Origin: Puniceicoccaceae bacterium
GTDB lineage: Bacteria; Verrucomicrobiota; Verrucomicrobiia; Opitutales; Coraliomargaritaceae
Reading direction: 5' to 3'
Length of the DNA stretch: 57,302 nucleotides
Assembly (NCBI GenBank): GCA_003331195.1
Contig: QOOZ01000049.1
Coordinates: 1 to 57,302 of the forward strand
The position numbers and the translations under genes were made by a program. The notes under the pieces were generated by a model. It searched no databases. It saw only the letters and a list, made by a program, of their open reading frames with translations, and was not told the origin of the DNA. How positions within the stretch are numbered: the stretch's first letter is position 1; every line of letters begins with the position of its first letter. This document shows, piece after piece, positions 39,237 through 49,216 of this stretch.

Positions 39237-40412
39237 ATGAATAGATTGAATAAAACATTTCTTATCTTTACTGTCACGCTGGCTACCTCAGAAGCACTTG
39301 CTGCAAATGGAGCTTTCTTCGGCGATCCACCTGACGACCATCACCCCTGGTCGGTGCATGACCAGAATCGGCCAATGCCTCCTGTCGTCACTCCTGCTGC
39401 GAATATTGCTCAGCCACCCTCCGACGCCATTGTCTTGTTTGATGGTACTGAGGTATCTTTTCATGAAAACTGGCGGCACAATCGACCTGCAGACGAACGT
39501 GAGCAGAATTGGATCGTTATTGAGGGCGCACTTCAGAGCATGCGTGGTGCGGGTAAGCTCTCAAGCTTAGCTGCAATAGGCGATTGTCAGTTGCATATCG
39601 AATGGCGTGCGCCGACTGAGATCGTTGGGCAAGGCCAAGGGCGAGGTAATAGCGGTGTCTTTTTCATAGACGGTATGGTCGAAGTTCAGGTACTCGATAA
39701 CTATAAAAACCCCACCTATGCCGATGGCAGTGCAGGGGCGGTTTATGGCCTTATGCCACCAGCGGTCAATGCCTTACGTCCAAGCGGTGAGTGGCAAAGC
39801 TATGATATCATATTTCGCCGCCCAATTGCTCGTGACGGAGTGATATTGGATTTTGGATCACTGACGGTTTTACTGAACGGAGTCGTCGTTCAAGATAACA
39901 CACCCTTGGAAGGTGGAAGTGGGCATAAGAAGCGTAAGCCGCTAGACCGGATTTTTCCTGAGCTGGGTGCTTTAATGCTGCAAGATCACGGTAACCCAGT
40001 TCGTTTTCGCAATATATGGTATCGTCCGCTACGCCCAAGGGCGCTTGATGGTGGCACTGATGGCCGACTCTCTGAGGAGTCGACGCTTACTAAGCGTGGT
40101 GAAATTGCAGAAGAATTACGTCAGCATGCTCGAACTTTAGAAGGTCAGCCAAAAGCCCTTCGCTTACTGGAATCGCTCAAATATGAAGAAGACGCAGCTG
40201 CTCGCGCAGAGGCCGACAATTTAATCGCACTGTATGCAGCTAAGCTGAAAAAAATAGCTCCGCTCGAGATGGAGGCCGAAAAGAAGCAAGTTTTGTCTTT
40301 AGATGAAGCGCTTCAATACATGCATCACTATAGGCTCATCCCAGACGATTATCCGATAAGGTCGTTTGTTAATGATCTCGCAATCCAGCAAGGCTGGAAA
40401 GCGGATAAGTAG
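39237..40412 (+). CDS. Secreted DUF1080 (3-keto-disaccharide hydrolase) protein
   Basis: 391 aa with a signal peptide (about 1-23, ending LAANG). The DUF1080 concanavalin-like fold spans about 62-265: AIVLFDGTE, QNWIVIEGAL, LHIEWRAP, RGNSGVFFIDGMVEVQVLDNY, WQSYDIIFRRP and LMLQDHGNPVRFRNIWYRPL. Family members hydrolyse 3-keto-glycosides. The C-terminus (about 275-391) is a helical, charged extension without a recognised domain. It lies 17 bases after the oxidoreductase gene. Confidence 0.88.
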   Translation: MNRLNKTFLIFTVTLATSEALAANGAFFGDPPDDHHPWSVHDQNRPMPPVVTPAANIAQPPSDAIVLFDGTEVSFHENWRHNRPADEREQNWIVIEGALQSMRGAGKLSSLAAIGDCQLHIEWRAPTEIVGQGQGRGNSGVFFIDGMVEVQVLDNYKNPTYADGSAGAVYGLMPPAVNALRPSGEWQSYDIIFRRPIARDGVILDFGSLTVLLNGVVVQDNTPLEGGSGHKKRKPLDRIFPELGALMLQDHGNPVRFRNIWYRPLRPRALDGGTDGRLSEESTLTKRGEIAEELRQHARTLEGQPKALRLLESLKYEEDAAARAEADNLIALYAAKLKKIAPLEMEAEKKQVLSLDEALQYMHHYRLIPDDYPIRSFVNDLAIQQGWKADK

Positions 40413-40436
40413 TCGAAAGGTAAAGCCGGTAGAGCT

Positions 40437-40465
40437 GTTTGATGGCTTAATAAGCTGTATCAAAC
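40437..40465. terminator. Possible bidirectional terminator in convergent gap
   Basis: GTTTGAT/ATCAAAC outer stem with GCTT/AAGC inner stem. It overlaps the last codon of the MYG1-family gene and lies 25 bases after the DUF1080 stop. T-runs are short on both sides, so the call is tentative. Confidence 0.35.
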
Positions 40466-41314
40466 TTTCCGGTAGGCTAACGAGACGAGTTCCTTGAGGC
40501 GCTCGACTTCGACGGAAGAGGTCTTTGCTATGAAGCCGCGTGCGTGGGTGAAGTGGACGTCAGTTTCTGCTTCCAAGAGCGTGAACTCGATGCGCAGGTC
40601 GTCATTGAATCGGCGCATGCCGTAGCCAGTGCCACGACTATCGGGATAGACGAGAGCGAGGATTTCATTTTCTAGCCCGAGCTTTCCTACATGATAGCCG
40701 AGGCCGGAAGAGGCCTCGTCAGGGATGGGATCTGTACGCGGCATGAAGAGGGCTTTGAAGCCATCGAATGTCCAGACTTCCGCGTGCTGGGCGACAAAGT
40801 CGAGGCGGGTGCGGAGGTTGGTCACGTAATCGACCAAGTCTTGGCCAATCATGCGCATGATTTCCCAAATAGGTTCGCCTGGCTTGTGTAATGTTTGAGT
40901 GCCGAAGCGGCGAAGGATGGTGATGTCGAGCGGTGAGTTCAGCCTGCCAAGCGTTTCGCGATCCATCTCCAGCCACTTTGCTGTATCCGCCGGACCTCTG
41001 CAGTCGAACCATTCTGCAACTTCAAGCCAGCTACAAAATTCGCGACTGTCTTCGTAGATACCAAGATGCTGAAGCACGAGAGAGAGTGCGCAAGTGGGCA
41101 CATGGTCACGAGGAAGCTGATGGTGATCGAAGTTGTGGAGTGAGGCATCATGCTGGTGCCCGATGTCGAGCACAGCGACGGAGGTGTCAGTGAGATCCGC
41201 TTCGGTAGGGTCGCGGCGTTGGATGGCGACAGGCGCTTGTGTGAGTAAGACTGCGCAAGCGAGGAAGTCGTCTTTATGGGCACCGCCGGGATGCGTGACA
41301 ATCGATGAAATCAT
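40460..41314 (-). CDS. MYG1-family (UPF0160) DHH-like metal-dependent hydrolase
   Basis: 284 aa from the ATG at 41314 (MISSIVTHPGGAHKDDFLA). The N-terminal THPGGAHKDD and LDIGHQHDASLHNFDHHQ hold the DHH-like metal-binding His and Asp residues of the MYG1 family, whose eukaryotic member is a 3'-5' RNA exonuclease. The longer frame starting at 41368 runs into the terminator of the upstream receptor gene and is not used. The bacterial role is not established. Confidence 0.82.
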   Translation of the reverse strand: MISSIVTHPGGAHKDDFLACAVLLTQAPVAIQRRDPTEADLTDTSVAVLDIGHQHDASLHNFDHHQLPRDHVPTCALSLVLQHLGIYEDSREFCSWLEVAEWFDCRGPADTAKWLEMDRETLGRLNSPLDITILRRFGTQTLHKPGEPIWEIMRMIGQDLVDYVTNLRTRLDFVAQHAEVWTFDGFKALFMPRTDPIPDEASSGLGYHVGKLGLENEILALVYPDSRGTGYGMRRFNDDLRIEFTLLEAETDVHFTHARGFIAKTSSVEVERLKELVSLAYRKV

Positions 41315-41368
41315 TAAGTAAGTGGGGAGTGGAGAGTGGAGGGTGGCAACTGTATTATAAGCGCACAA

Positions 41369-41397
41369 AAAAGCCCCAGCGTTTTGCTGGGGCTTTT
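41369..41397 (-). terminator. Terminator of the TPP-controlled receptor gene
   Basis: Perfect 12-bp stem AAAAGCCCCAGC/GCTGGGGCTTTT with a 5-base loop, followed on the minus strand by T residues. It starts 17 bases after the receptor stop codon. Confidence 0.85.
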
Positions 41398-41413
41398 GTT
41401 AAAGGTGTTGAAT

Positions 41414-43528
41414 TTACCAGCGATAATTCGCAGTCACGCCGAAGCTGCGTGGCGCTGTCGAAGCTTCGTAGCGCTGCTCGCCCCGACCGTCTGGATCGAA
41501 GTTGTCGAAAAGGAATACCCGCTCTTCGTGTGCTTCATCGAGTAGGTTCTTGGCCCAGAGTGTGATTGTCCAGCGTTCGAGTTGGTATCCGATGGATCCG
41601 TTGACAACGATATAAGAGCCTCTCTTTTCATTATGACTGTTGGATTCGTAGTATTCGTCGCTACCAACTAGCTCCATACTGGCGAACAGCCCTTTGATCG
41701 GGCGGTAATCGATTCTTGCGCTGTAAGTGAGTGCCGGTGCATTAGACACATCGCGGCCGGTAGCATCCAATTCGGTTTCCAGCATGCCTAGGTTTGCTCG
41801 TAAGGTCCAGTTCTCGGCAAAGAACCAAGTGCTTTCAGCCTCCAAACCATAGTGTTCTGCGCCTCCTTGATTGGATGTGAAATATCGAAAGAAGCCGCCT
41901 GCTCCGGCGGAGTCGCGCAGTTGTGCATCTTTACGGTCTAAATAAAAAAGTGTTACTTGCGAGCTGACTTGGCCATCGAACCAATCACTATGCAGACCGA
42001 TTTCGTAGTTCCAGAGTGTTTCGTCTTCGTAAGTAGAGGGATCGGTGGGGAGGCTGAATGCCCCACTATTTGCGCCGCCAACTTTGTAACCTCTAGTAAT
42101 ACTGGCAAAGAGCATGTGCTCTTCTTTGACGTCATGCTCCAAGGTTAGTTTGCCGCCCCAGACATCATCGTCTTGCGATGCACTTGTTTCGCCTGCGACT
42201 AGAGAGCCAAAGTAATCTTCAGTAACGTTGGAGCTGAAGTCGACTTCGTGGTGCTCATAGCGAAGGCCAAGAATCACTCGTGTGCTGTCGGAGAGGTCGT
42301 GCGCAAATTGAGTAAAAATAGAATAGTTCTCTGTCTTGTAGTCGGAAGTCGCAGTGCCCAAACCAAATTCATCGCGATAATCAACGTCGCTGTATTCGTC
42401 CATTTGATTGTAATAGAGCCCGAGTGTCCAACGGTCGATGAAGCCGAATGCATCTTTTTTGTCTTTTGAGTCGATGCGTAGTTCTTCAGAATAAACATCG
42501 CGCCTTCGGTCAAGGGATAGAAATCCAAAGTAGCCACTCTCGGCAGGTGTGCCCAAAGCGGCAATATATCCTGCACCCCAGTCGGCGTCATAACTATAAA
42601 CAGAGTCAGTTTCGACTACACTAGTGACTGATGTGAGCGTAACATCGTCCTGTCCGAACCATTTTGCGCGTAGGCTTCCGGCTTTCGTTTTTTGGACATC
42701 TCTACCAGGGGTGTCGGAGAATGTCTTGAACTCTGTGTTCCCGAGTGAGAACTCATCATACCCATTATCGAAGTCGGCATATAGAACTGTGCCATTCACT
42801 TCCCAATCTTCATTCGCAAGCCAACGGATTTTCAGACGACTACTTAACTCGTCGCGTTCGTTGGTATCATCCCTATTGAGAAAGACGTTTTCGCGAAATC
42901 CGTCTTGTGTCAGTTGATGCAGCGCGAATCGGAATGTGAGTTTTTCAGGATCGTTCTCTAGAAGCGGCCCACCCAAAGCAAAACCGCCTGCAAATAGACT
43001 GTCGTTGCCAATAGTGCTTTCGGCCTGACCGGTCCAGTAGGGAGTCGGATCGTTGGTTACGATGCGTATCATGCCGCCAGCGGCATTGGCACCGAAGGCA
43101 CCTGCTTGTGGACCACGGAGAACTTCGACTTGTTGCACATCGAAGAGATTGCCTATAGTGCCTACTCCAGTGAAATCGAGGTCCTCTACCAAGAAGCGGA
43201 CGGTTGAGTCGGGAGTTTCGCCCTCAAACTGAGAGTTCTCACCGATACCGCGGATTTGGATGTAGCGAGGTCGCGATGTGCCACCCGTCCACGTAAGGTT
43301 GGGAATGGCATTGATTACATCCTCGAAGTGTTGAACGCCTTTGTCTTTGAGCGCGGCTTGATCGAGTACGGTGACGCTGGCAGTCGTCTTTTGGAGTTCA
43401 GACTCCCAGAGTTCGCCAGTGACGATGGTCACGGGAAGTTGGGGAAGGGCGGGAACGACATTACCTTCAGCGAAGAGTGGTGTCGTGGCGATACTTGTAA
43501 GCGCAAGTGCGCTGAATATGTGTTTCAT
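41414..43528 (-). CDS. TonB-dependent receptor under TPP riboswitch control
   Basis: Outer-membrane receptor, 704 aa from the ATG at 43528. The signal peptide ends TTPLFAEG. The plug domain (about 30-160) includes TASVTVLDQAALKDKGVQHFEDVI, IQIRGIGENSQFEGETPDSTVRF, VEVLRGPQAGAFGANAAGGMIRIVT. The barrel ends GVTANYRW with a terminal aromatic residue. A TPP riboswitch lies 76 bases upstream, so it probably imports thiamine, a phosphorylated form or a precursor. It stands alone with its own terminator; no thi genes are adjacent. The in-frame TTG four codons earlier is less likely as a start. Confidence 0.9.
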   Translation of the reverse strand: MKHIFSALALTSIATTPLFAEGNVVPALPQLPVTIVTGELWESELQKTTASVTVLDQAALKDKGVQHFEDVINAIPNLTWTGGTSRPRYIQIRGIGENSQFEGETPDSTVRFLVEDLDFTGVGTIGNLFDVQQVEVLRGPQAGAFGANAAGGMIRIVTNDPTPYWTGQAESTIGNDSLFAGGFALGGPLLENDPEKLTFRFALHQLTQDGFRENVFLNRDDTNERDELSSRLKIRWLANEDWEVNGTVLYADFDNGYDEFSLGNTEFKTFSDTPGRDVQKTKAGSLRAKWFGQDDVTLTSVTSVVETDSVYSYDADWGAGYIAALGTPAESGYFGFLSLDRRRDVYSEELRIDSKDKKDAFGFIDRWTLGLYYNQMDEYSDVDYRDEFGLGTATSDYKTENYSIFTQFAHDLSDSTRVILGLRYEHHEVDFSSNVTEDYFGSLVAGETSASQDDDVWGGKLTLEHDVKEEHMLFASITRGYKVGGANSGAFSLPTDPSTYEDETLWNYEIGLHSDWFDGQVSSQVTLFYLDRKDAQLRDSAGAGGFFRYFTSNQGGAEHYGLEAESTWFFAENWTLRANLGMLETELDATGRDVSNAPALTYSARIDYRPIKGLFASMELVGSDEYYESNSHNEKRGSYIVVNGSIGYQLERWTITLWAKNLLDEAHEERVFLFDNFDPDGRGEQRYEASTAPRSFGVTANYRW

Positions 43529-43603
43529 ATTGGATCTCAATTTTTGTATGTTTGAGACCCGGCTTTGGGCGATTGAAGGCGAATCGCCCGGGGAGCGACT
43601 GTT

Positions 43604-43698
43604 CCTTTTCCTACGCCGGTGTCAACCGGATCAGGTTCAAAGGGATCGCTTCTGTTGAGAGAAGGAAGCGTCTCAGACCCATGCTAGGTCACCCCTAA
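43604..43698 (-). ncRNA. TPP riboswitch (THI element)
   Basis: Minus-strand leader of the downstream TonB-dependent receptor. Conserved blocks occur in order: TTAGGGGTGACC, GGTCTGAGACGC (the CTGAGA box), CCCTTTGAACCTGAT, then GGTTGACACCGGCGTAGGAA. The variable P3-type hairpin CGCTTCC/GGAAGCG-like region lies between. A possible -35 TTGACA at 43738-43733 fits a start just upstream. Downstream, GGGTCTC (43560-43554) can pair with GAGATCC (43538-43532) beside the start codon, suggesting control of translation; that mechanism is inferred. Confidence 0.93.
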
Positions 43699-43749
43699 GG
43701 AAGACCAGCACAGAAGGAGGGTGACATAGATTTGTCAAGAGTGGGCACA

Positions 43750-43781
43750 AAAAAACTCCATCACAATCAGATGGAGTTTTT
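43750..43781 (-). terminator. Terminator after the small lipoprotein gene
   Basis: Stem AAAAACTCCATC/GATGGAGTTTTT with a 7-base loop and a T-run on the minus strand. It separates the pgi-side operon from the TPP riboswitch promoter. Confidence 0.85.
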
Positions 43782-43805
43782 GAATAAACATTTTTGCGCT
43801 TACAT

Positions 43806-43985
<180 letters not shown>

Positions 43986-44006
43986 AGTAAATTTTATGAT
44001 GATTAA

Positions 44007-44849
44007 TTAGCGGAGTAGACTCACTGTCGTGCCTGCGACCATTTCTCGCGTCTTAGCACCCGGGAGGAGATTAGCCAAGACTAGGTCATCCGTGACTTGA
44101 GAGACTTGAACTTTGCCCAATGATTTGAGCTTTTTAATAATGGTCACTGTAGTGCCAGGACTTAGACCAAGCTCGGGACTGTTGGCGAGTGCGATAAGGC
44201 CATTCGTAGCACTAAGCGACTCAATAGTGGTCTCTGCACCGATTGAAGCGGTGGGTAGAGCTTGCGACTTGCTTGCAGTGAAACCTCTGCTGTCGGTGCC
44301 AAAGGATGCAATTTTATTGTCACCCTCTGTACTATCAGAAGCGCGTGGATTGGATGAATTGACTATGGCGTCTTCGAGTGCTTTCTTCAGGTCTGCGGTG
44401 CTACCTTCTAGCTCAGCGATGCGCTCGTTCAGTTGCGCAATTTCGCTTTCTTTACTGGCATTAGCAAGGCTTTGCTCTGATTTAAGGAGGTCTGCACGTA
44501 GACGCCTGGCAGTATTTTCAAGATCGACGATATTTTTTTTCGCTTCGCTGATTTGTCGCTGCGTACGACTCACTTCTTGTCGAGCAGTATACATTTCAGA
44601 GCGCACACTTTCGAGCTTACTCTTTTCGTTGGCAAGGGCATCTCGCTCGTTCTTTAAGCGAACTTCTAGTGCGCTAATTTGTTCATTCGCGTCCGTTAGT
44701 TCTGCTTGAACAGCCACCGTGGCTTCTTTGGCTTTTTGGGTGGCTGCTTGCTGCTCGGCCAGTTTACCTTTGCTGACGAAGAAGAGTGCAGTCGCAGAGA
44801 TGGCTGCGACAACTGCGAGTATGCGGAGTATTATGGATAGGCTGTTCAT
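44007..44849 (-). CDS. Membrane-anchored coiled-coil protein
   Basis: 280 aa of unknown function. One N-terminal helix (about 6-25) is followed by a long coiled coil (about 30-165, with many E/K/A/Q heptads such as LTDANEQISALEVRLKNERD). A Ser/Thr-rich linker and a compact beta-type C-terminal domain (about 212-280, LGLSPGTTVTIIKKLKSLGKVQVSQV) follow. The architecture suggests an envelope spacer or cell-division/transport accessory. It is 27 bases downstream of pgi and 21 bases upstream of the small lipoprotein. Confidence 0.7.
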   Translation of the reverse strand: MNSLSIILRILAVVAAISATALFFVSKGKLAEQQAATQKAKEATVAVQAELTDANEQISALEVRLKNERDALANEKSKLESVRSEMYTARQEVSRTQRQISEAKKNIVDLENTARRLRADLLKSEQSLANASKESEIAQLNERIAELEGSTADLKKALEDAIVNSSNPRASDSTEGDNKIASFGTDSRGFTASKSQALPTASIGAETTIESLSATNGLIALANSPELGLSPGTTVTIIKKLKSLGKVQVSQVTDDLVLANLLPGAKTREMVAGTTVSLLR

Positions 44850-44876
44850 TCTGATTTGTGGGGAGGGATGATGAGG

Positions 44877-46451
44877 TTATTTAGAATAAAAGAGAGAATT
44901 GTAAGCGGGATTCTTCGCTTCGATGGAGAATCCTCGCGAATTAATTGCAAGGCGATTTAAAAGTTTAAAGATCAATTCAGTCTGAGATTCAAGGTTCAAG
45001 TTTTGTGCAATTTTTACTGCATCCAGCTTGGTGCCTGCTTGTTCCCTGAGGTGAGCGATCACTTTTTGCTCAATATCGAGGACGGTGATCGCGGCTTCCT
45101 TGCCCGCTTCCACGCCTGGTTGATGGTAAGCGTTAATATTAACGAGACTGGCGTAAAAACCAACAGCGCGTTCAAAGAGCGCGATGAGTTGGCCTATAGC
45201 CTCGGGTGTGACCTCTCGGATCGTGATAGTGATCGACTGGCGACCATTATCATAGAGCGCGTCGCGGGTTCCGAGGAAGAAGCCTTGTAGGAAGTCACCT
45301 GAAGTGGTGCCATCTTCTACTTCGATTGAATCGCCGTCGCGATCTTTGAGTACTTCGATGAAGGTAGCAAAAAAGTTGTCTACGCCTTCGCGAAGCTGCT
45401 GCACGTAGGCGTGCTGGTCGGTGGAACCTTTGTTGCCATATACGGCGATGCCCTGATGGACAACCTTGCCGTCAAGATCGAGTTCCTTGCCTAAGGATTC
45501 CATGACTAGTTGTTGTAGGTATTTTGAAAAGAGCATTAGGCGATCCTTATAGGGCAGGACGACCATGTCTTTTGCGCCCTTAGCGTCTGTAGCAAAATAC
45601 CACATCAGTGCGAGTAGGGCGGCAGGGTTTTCCGCAGTCACATTACTGCGCGTAATGGTATCCATTGCTGCGGCACCCTCGAGGATTCGGTCGATTTCGA
45701 GTCCTTGAAGCGCGGCGGGCAAGAGACCAACAGCCGCGAGTTCGGAAGTGCGGCCACCGACCCAGTCCCACATTGGAAGGCGGTTGAGCCAGCCTTCGGA
45801 TACTGCGACCTGATCCAGTTTGGAATCTTTACCAGTAATAGCGATGGCGTGTTTGGCAAAGTCTAGATCGGCGGCAGCGTAAGCCGATTGGGCTTCGAGC
45901 ATTCCATTCCGTGTCTCGGGTGTGCCGCCAGATTTGGAGATAACGATGGATAATGTTTCAGCGAGTTGACCGTCGATTGATGCGAGTGTGCGATCGAGGC
46001 CGTTAGGGTCTGTATTATCAAAAAAGTAGAGCTCCAACTTGTCGGCTTGCGGATCCCCGAGTGCATCGGCAACAAATTGAGGGCCGAGCGCGGACCCGCC
46101 TATACCGATAATTAGGCAGTTCTTGAATGTTCCCTTTGCTCCGGCGATTCTACCGCTGTGGACATCGGCTGCGATCTGCTTGATTTGCGCAAGGCAGTTT
46201 TCGATTTCAGTGGTCAGCTCGGGTTGAGGGGCGAGGGCGGGGTTGCGTAGCCAGTAATGACCAACCATACGACCTTCGTCTGGGTTGGCGATCGCACCTG
46301 CCTCTAACTCAGTCATAGCTAAAAAAGCGGATTGTATTTTGGGCTCCATTTCTGAAAGAAAATCGTCGCTAAAATCGATGCGGCTGATGTCCAGCGCGAA
46401 GTCGAGCTCGTCGATGGAGAGATAGTGTTTAGTGAATTTTTCCCAGGACAT
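44877..46451 (-). CDS. pgi: Glucose-6-phosphate isomerase
   Basis: Interconverts glucose 6-phosphate and fructose 6-phosphate. The 524 aa protein has [38 protein letters not shown] and [13 protein letters not shown], all characteristic of PGI. It is 85 bases downstream of ilvD on the same strand and probably starts the transcription unit ending in the small lipoprotein. Confidence 0.96.
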   Translation of the reverse strand: MSWEKFTKHYLSIDELDFALDISRIDFSDDFLSEMEPKIQSAFLAMTELEAGAIANPDEGRMVGHYWLRNPALAPQPELTTEIENCLAQIKQIAADVHSGRIAGAKGTFKNCLIIGIGGSALGPQFVADALGDPQADKLELYFFDNTDPNGLDRTLASIDGQLAETLSIVISKSGGTPETRNGMLEAQSAYAAADLDFAKHAIAITGKDSKLDQVAVSEGWLNRLPMWDWVGGRTSELAAVGLLPAALQGLEIDRILEGAAAMDTITRSNVTAENPAALLALMWYFATDAKGAKDMVVLPYKDRLMLFSKYLQQLVMESLGKELDLDGKVVHQGIAVYGNKGSTDQHAYVQQLREGVDNFFATFIEVLKDRDGDSIEVEDGTTSGDFLQGFFLGTRDALYDNGRQSITITIREVTPEAIGQLIALFERAVGFYASLVNINAYHQPGVEAGKEAAITVLDIEQKVIAHLREQAGTKLDAVKIAQNLNLESQTELIFKLLNRLAINSRGFSIEAKNPAYNSLFYSK

Positions 46452-46536
46452 GATAATGTGAATTAAGAATTAGATTTTGAAAAACGAAAGCAGATTACGG
46501 AAGCGAAGATATAAGAGGTTCGACCAGCGCGCGTGA

Positions 46537-48249
46537 TTATAGGTTTTTGTCGGTTACAGCGCCTTCGGAGGCAGTTGCGACAGTGGCAGCATATTTACCG
46601 AGCACACCACGCTTTTCGCCTGCGCCTGTAGGCTTAAACGCTGCCATACGGGCATCGTATTCGGCATCGTCGATCAAAACATCGATCGTGTTTTTGACGG
46701 CGTCAATTTCTATAATGTCGCCATTCTTGACTATACCGATAGGGCCGCCTTTGGCTGCTTCGGGCGTTATGTGGCCTACGTCGAAACCATGACTACCTCC
46801 CGAGAAGCGCCCATCGGTGATGAGGGCGACTTCTTTGATTAGTCCGCGTCCAGCGACCGCACTGGTAGGGGAGAGCATTTCGCGCATACCGGGCCCACCG
46901 ACAGGTCCTTCGTTACGTATCACGACGACATCGCCTGCGACGACATCCCCCCGGAGGATTCCGACGAGCGCCGATTCTTCGCCCTCGTAAACTTTTGCGG
47001 TGCCTTTGAAATATTCGCCTTCTTTACCAGTAATCTTACCGACGGCAGCGCCTGGAGCTAGATTACCCCGCAAGATGCGTAAGTGGGTGCTACTTTTGAT
47101 CGGGCTATCCCAAGGGTAGATGATGTCTTGTTCGTCAGGAAAACGGCCGTAGGCTTGCACGTCTTTCAGAGATTCGGCCACGGTGTCGCCGGTCACGGTG
47201 AGGCAATCACCGTGCAGGAGTCCGCGTTCGAGTAGCATCTTCATCATGGGGCGAATGCCACCGATGCGGATCAAATGGTTCATGCTATATTTGCCGAAGG
47301 GTTTGACATCTGCCAGAAGGGGGATTCGGGCACCAATCTCAGCGAAGTCGTCGATGCTAAGGTCGACCTCGGCTGAGTAAGCGATAGCTAGTAGGTGCAG
47401 AATCATGTTAGTTGAGCCACCGAGTGCTAGGCAGGTCGTAATTGCATTTTCGAAGGCCTTGCGCGTCATGATGTCGCGTGGCTTAATGTTTTTTTCGAGT
47501 AATTTAAGCACGGCGGCACCTGCCATTGCGCAATCTTTACGTTTGGCTTCACCCACTGCGGTCTGTGCAGAGCTGCCGGGTAGACTCATGCCGAGTGCTT
47601 CAATTGCGCTGGCCATGGTGTTCGCTGTATACATTCCCCCGCAAGAGCCGGCACCTGGGATGGCATATTTTTCGACTTCTTTGAGTTCTTCGTCGGTCAA
47701 TTCCCCCTTGGCGTGTTTACCAACGGCCTCGAAGACGGAGACGATGTCCATCGGGTTGCTCTCTTTTTCATCGTGCGGTAAGAGGCCAGGTAGAATGGTA
47801 CCGCCGTAAACAAAGACAGCGGGCCGATTAAGACGTGCGATTGCGAGCATGCAGCCGGGCATGTTTTTATCGCAACCACCGATAGCGACGAGGCCGTCGA
47901 AGCCCTCGGCGGCTACTGTGGTCTCGATCGAGTCGGCGATGACGTCACGCGAGACAAGGCTGTAGCGCATGCCTTTTGTGCCCATACTGATACCGTCGGA
48001 AACGGTAATCGTACTAAAATTAACAGCTTTGCCGCCTGCATCGTTGATTCCTTTGCTTGCATGTTCGGCGAGTTCGCCAAGGTGCATATTACAAGGAGTC
48101 AAATCACTTGGTGAACCGGCTACCGCAATTTGCGGCTTTTGAAAATCTGCGTCTGTAAAGCCTACAGCCCTTAGCATGGAGCGGGCGGGCGCACGGTCGT
48201 TTCCGTCGACTACAATGGAGGAGTGAGGGCGTTTGGGTGTATCAGCCAT
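46537..48249 (-). CDS. ilvD: Dihydroxy-acid dehydratase
   Basis: Fe-S enzyme dehydrating dihydroxyacids to keto acids in branched-chain amino acid synthesis. The ATG at 48249 ([16 protein letters not shown]) gives 570 aa, the usual length for the shorter IlvD type. [19 protein letters not shown] and [16 protein letters not shown] carry the cluster cysteines, with [12 protein letters not shown] near the C-terminus. The frame extension to 48327 has no family similarity and overlaps the scpB leader. scpB is divergent. Confidence 0.96.
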   Translation of the reverse strand: MADTPKRPHSSIVVDGNDRAPARSMLRAVGFTDADFQKPQIAVAGSPSDLTPCNMHLGELAEHASKGINDAGGKAVNFSTITVSDGISMGTKGMRYSLVSRDVIADSIETTVAAEGFDGLVAIGGCDKNMPGCMLAIARLNRPAVFVYGGTILPGLLPHDEKESNPMDIVSVFEAVGKHAKGELTDEELKEVEKYAIPGAGSCGGMYTANTMASAIEALGMSLPGSSAQTAVGEAKRKDCAMAGAAVLKLLEKNIKPRDIMTRKAFENAITTCLALGGSTNMILHLLAIAYSAEVDLSIDDFAEIGARIPLLADVKPFGKYSMNHLIRIGGIRPMMKMLLERGLLHGDCLTVTGDTVAESLKDVQAYGRFPDEQDIIYPWDSPIKSSTHLRILRGNLAPGAAVGKITGKEGEYFKGTAKVYEGEESALVGILRGDVVAGDVVVIRNEGPVGGPGMREMLSPTSAVAGRGLIKEVALITDGRFSGGSHGFDVGHITPEAAKGGPIGIVKNGDIIEIDAVKNTIDVLIDDAEYDARMAAFKPTGAGEKRGVLGKYAATVATASEGAVTDKNL

Positions 48250-48386
48250 AATGTTTTGTAAATAAAATTTAGTTGAAAGGTGTTTCTCATTGCAGAAAAG
48301 CGCAGAAGTCAATGAATAGTAGAACAAACGACAACACCCTTTTTGCTCTCACACACGATATTATACGACCTAGCTTCATCTATTCT

Positions 48387-49157
48387 ATGGATTTTGACCT
48401 TAAAAAGACCCTCGAAGCCTTGCTGCTTTCGACTGCCGAGCCAATTACACTCAAGGATGTAGTTAAGATTTTTGCCCGCTACCAACTGGAGTTGATTCAA
48501 GTGCTGGAGGATGCCAAAGATGAGAAAGAAGAAGAGGCTGAGCTCACGGAAGTGCCAAGCCTTGTCACCCAGGCGCAGATTCGCGATATGCTGATAGAGC
48601 TGACCGACGAGGCTGAAGTGCAGGATAAGGCCTACAGAGTGGTCGAAGGACCGAACGGCTACCAGATCGTAACGGCACCGCAATTTGCTGAGTTTGTTCG
48701 ACTCTTACGGGGAGAGCCGCGCCCGATGAAGCTAAGCCCTGCAGCGCTGGAAACTATATCGATCATTGCCTACCGCCAGCCGGTGACGCGTGCCGAGATG
48801 GAAGCGATTCGCGGCGTATCCGTAGATAGTGCTCTTAATAAATTGATCGAACTCGAACTCGCTTTAGTGACCGGTCGAGCTGAACTGCCTGGCCGACCTA
48901 TTCAATACGGTACTACGGAAAAGTTTCTTGAATTTACAGGAATCAAAGAGCTCGACGAGCTACCTGCTTCCGACGTACTCACGAACCATCAGATCGACGA
49001 TTGGATGCGCCGTAGCGACGAAGAGCCTGAAGAAATCTCGGACGAAGATGTGGGCCTGTCAAAAGAGCCTAGGCCAGATGAGTTACCACTTGACGAGAAG
49101 TTTGTGGAAGTTGACTGGCAAAGGGAAAACGCGGAGAGCGATGCTGCGCCTGATTAG
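48387..49157 (+). CDS. scpB: Segregation and condensation protein B
   Basis: Kleisin-associated winged-helix protein of the SMC-ScpAB condensin. The start is ATG 48387 (MDFDLKKTLEALLLSTAEP), giving 256 aa. YRVVEGPNGYQIVT, LSPAALETISIIAYRQPVTRAEMEAIRGVSVDSAL and GRPIQYGTTEKFLEFTGI are diagnostic. An acidic tail (about 215-256) extends beyond the core. scpA is not adjacent in this window. pheA follows 60 bases later. Confidence 0.95.
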   Translation: MDFDLKKTLEALLLSTAEPITLKDVVKIFARYQLELIQVLEDAKDEKEEEAELTEVPSLVTQAQIRDMLIELTDEAEVQDKAYRVVEGPNGYQIVTAPQFAEFVRLLRGEPRPMKLSPAALETISIIAYRQPVTRAEMEAIRGVSVDSALNKLIELELALVTGRAELPGRPIQYGTTEKFLEFTGIKELDELPASDVLTNHQIDDWMRRSDEEPEEISDEDVGLSKEPRPDELPLDEKFVEVDWQRENAESDAAPD

Positions 49158-49216
49158 GAAGCCGCCATTGAAATTAAGACTGAATTTGATTTAGACACTA
49201 ACATGCCTCCAACCTA

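Noticed and set aside
48250..48386. N-terminal extensions of ilvD (to 48327) and scpB (from 48273)
   Set aside because: The two extensions overlap each other on opposite strands and neither resembles its family; internal ATGs at 48249 and 48387 fit well.
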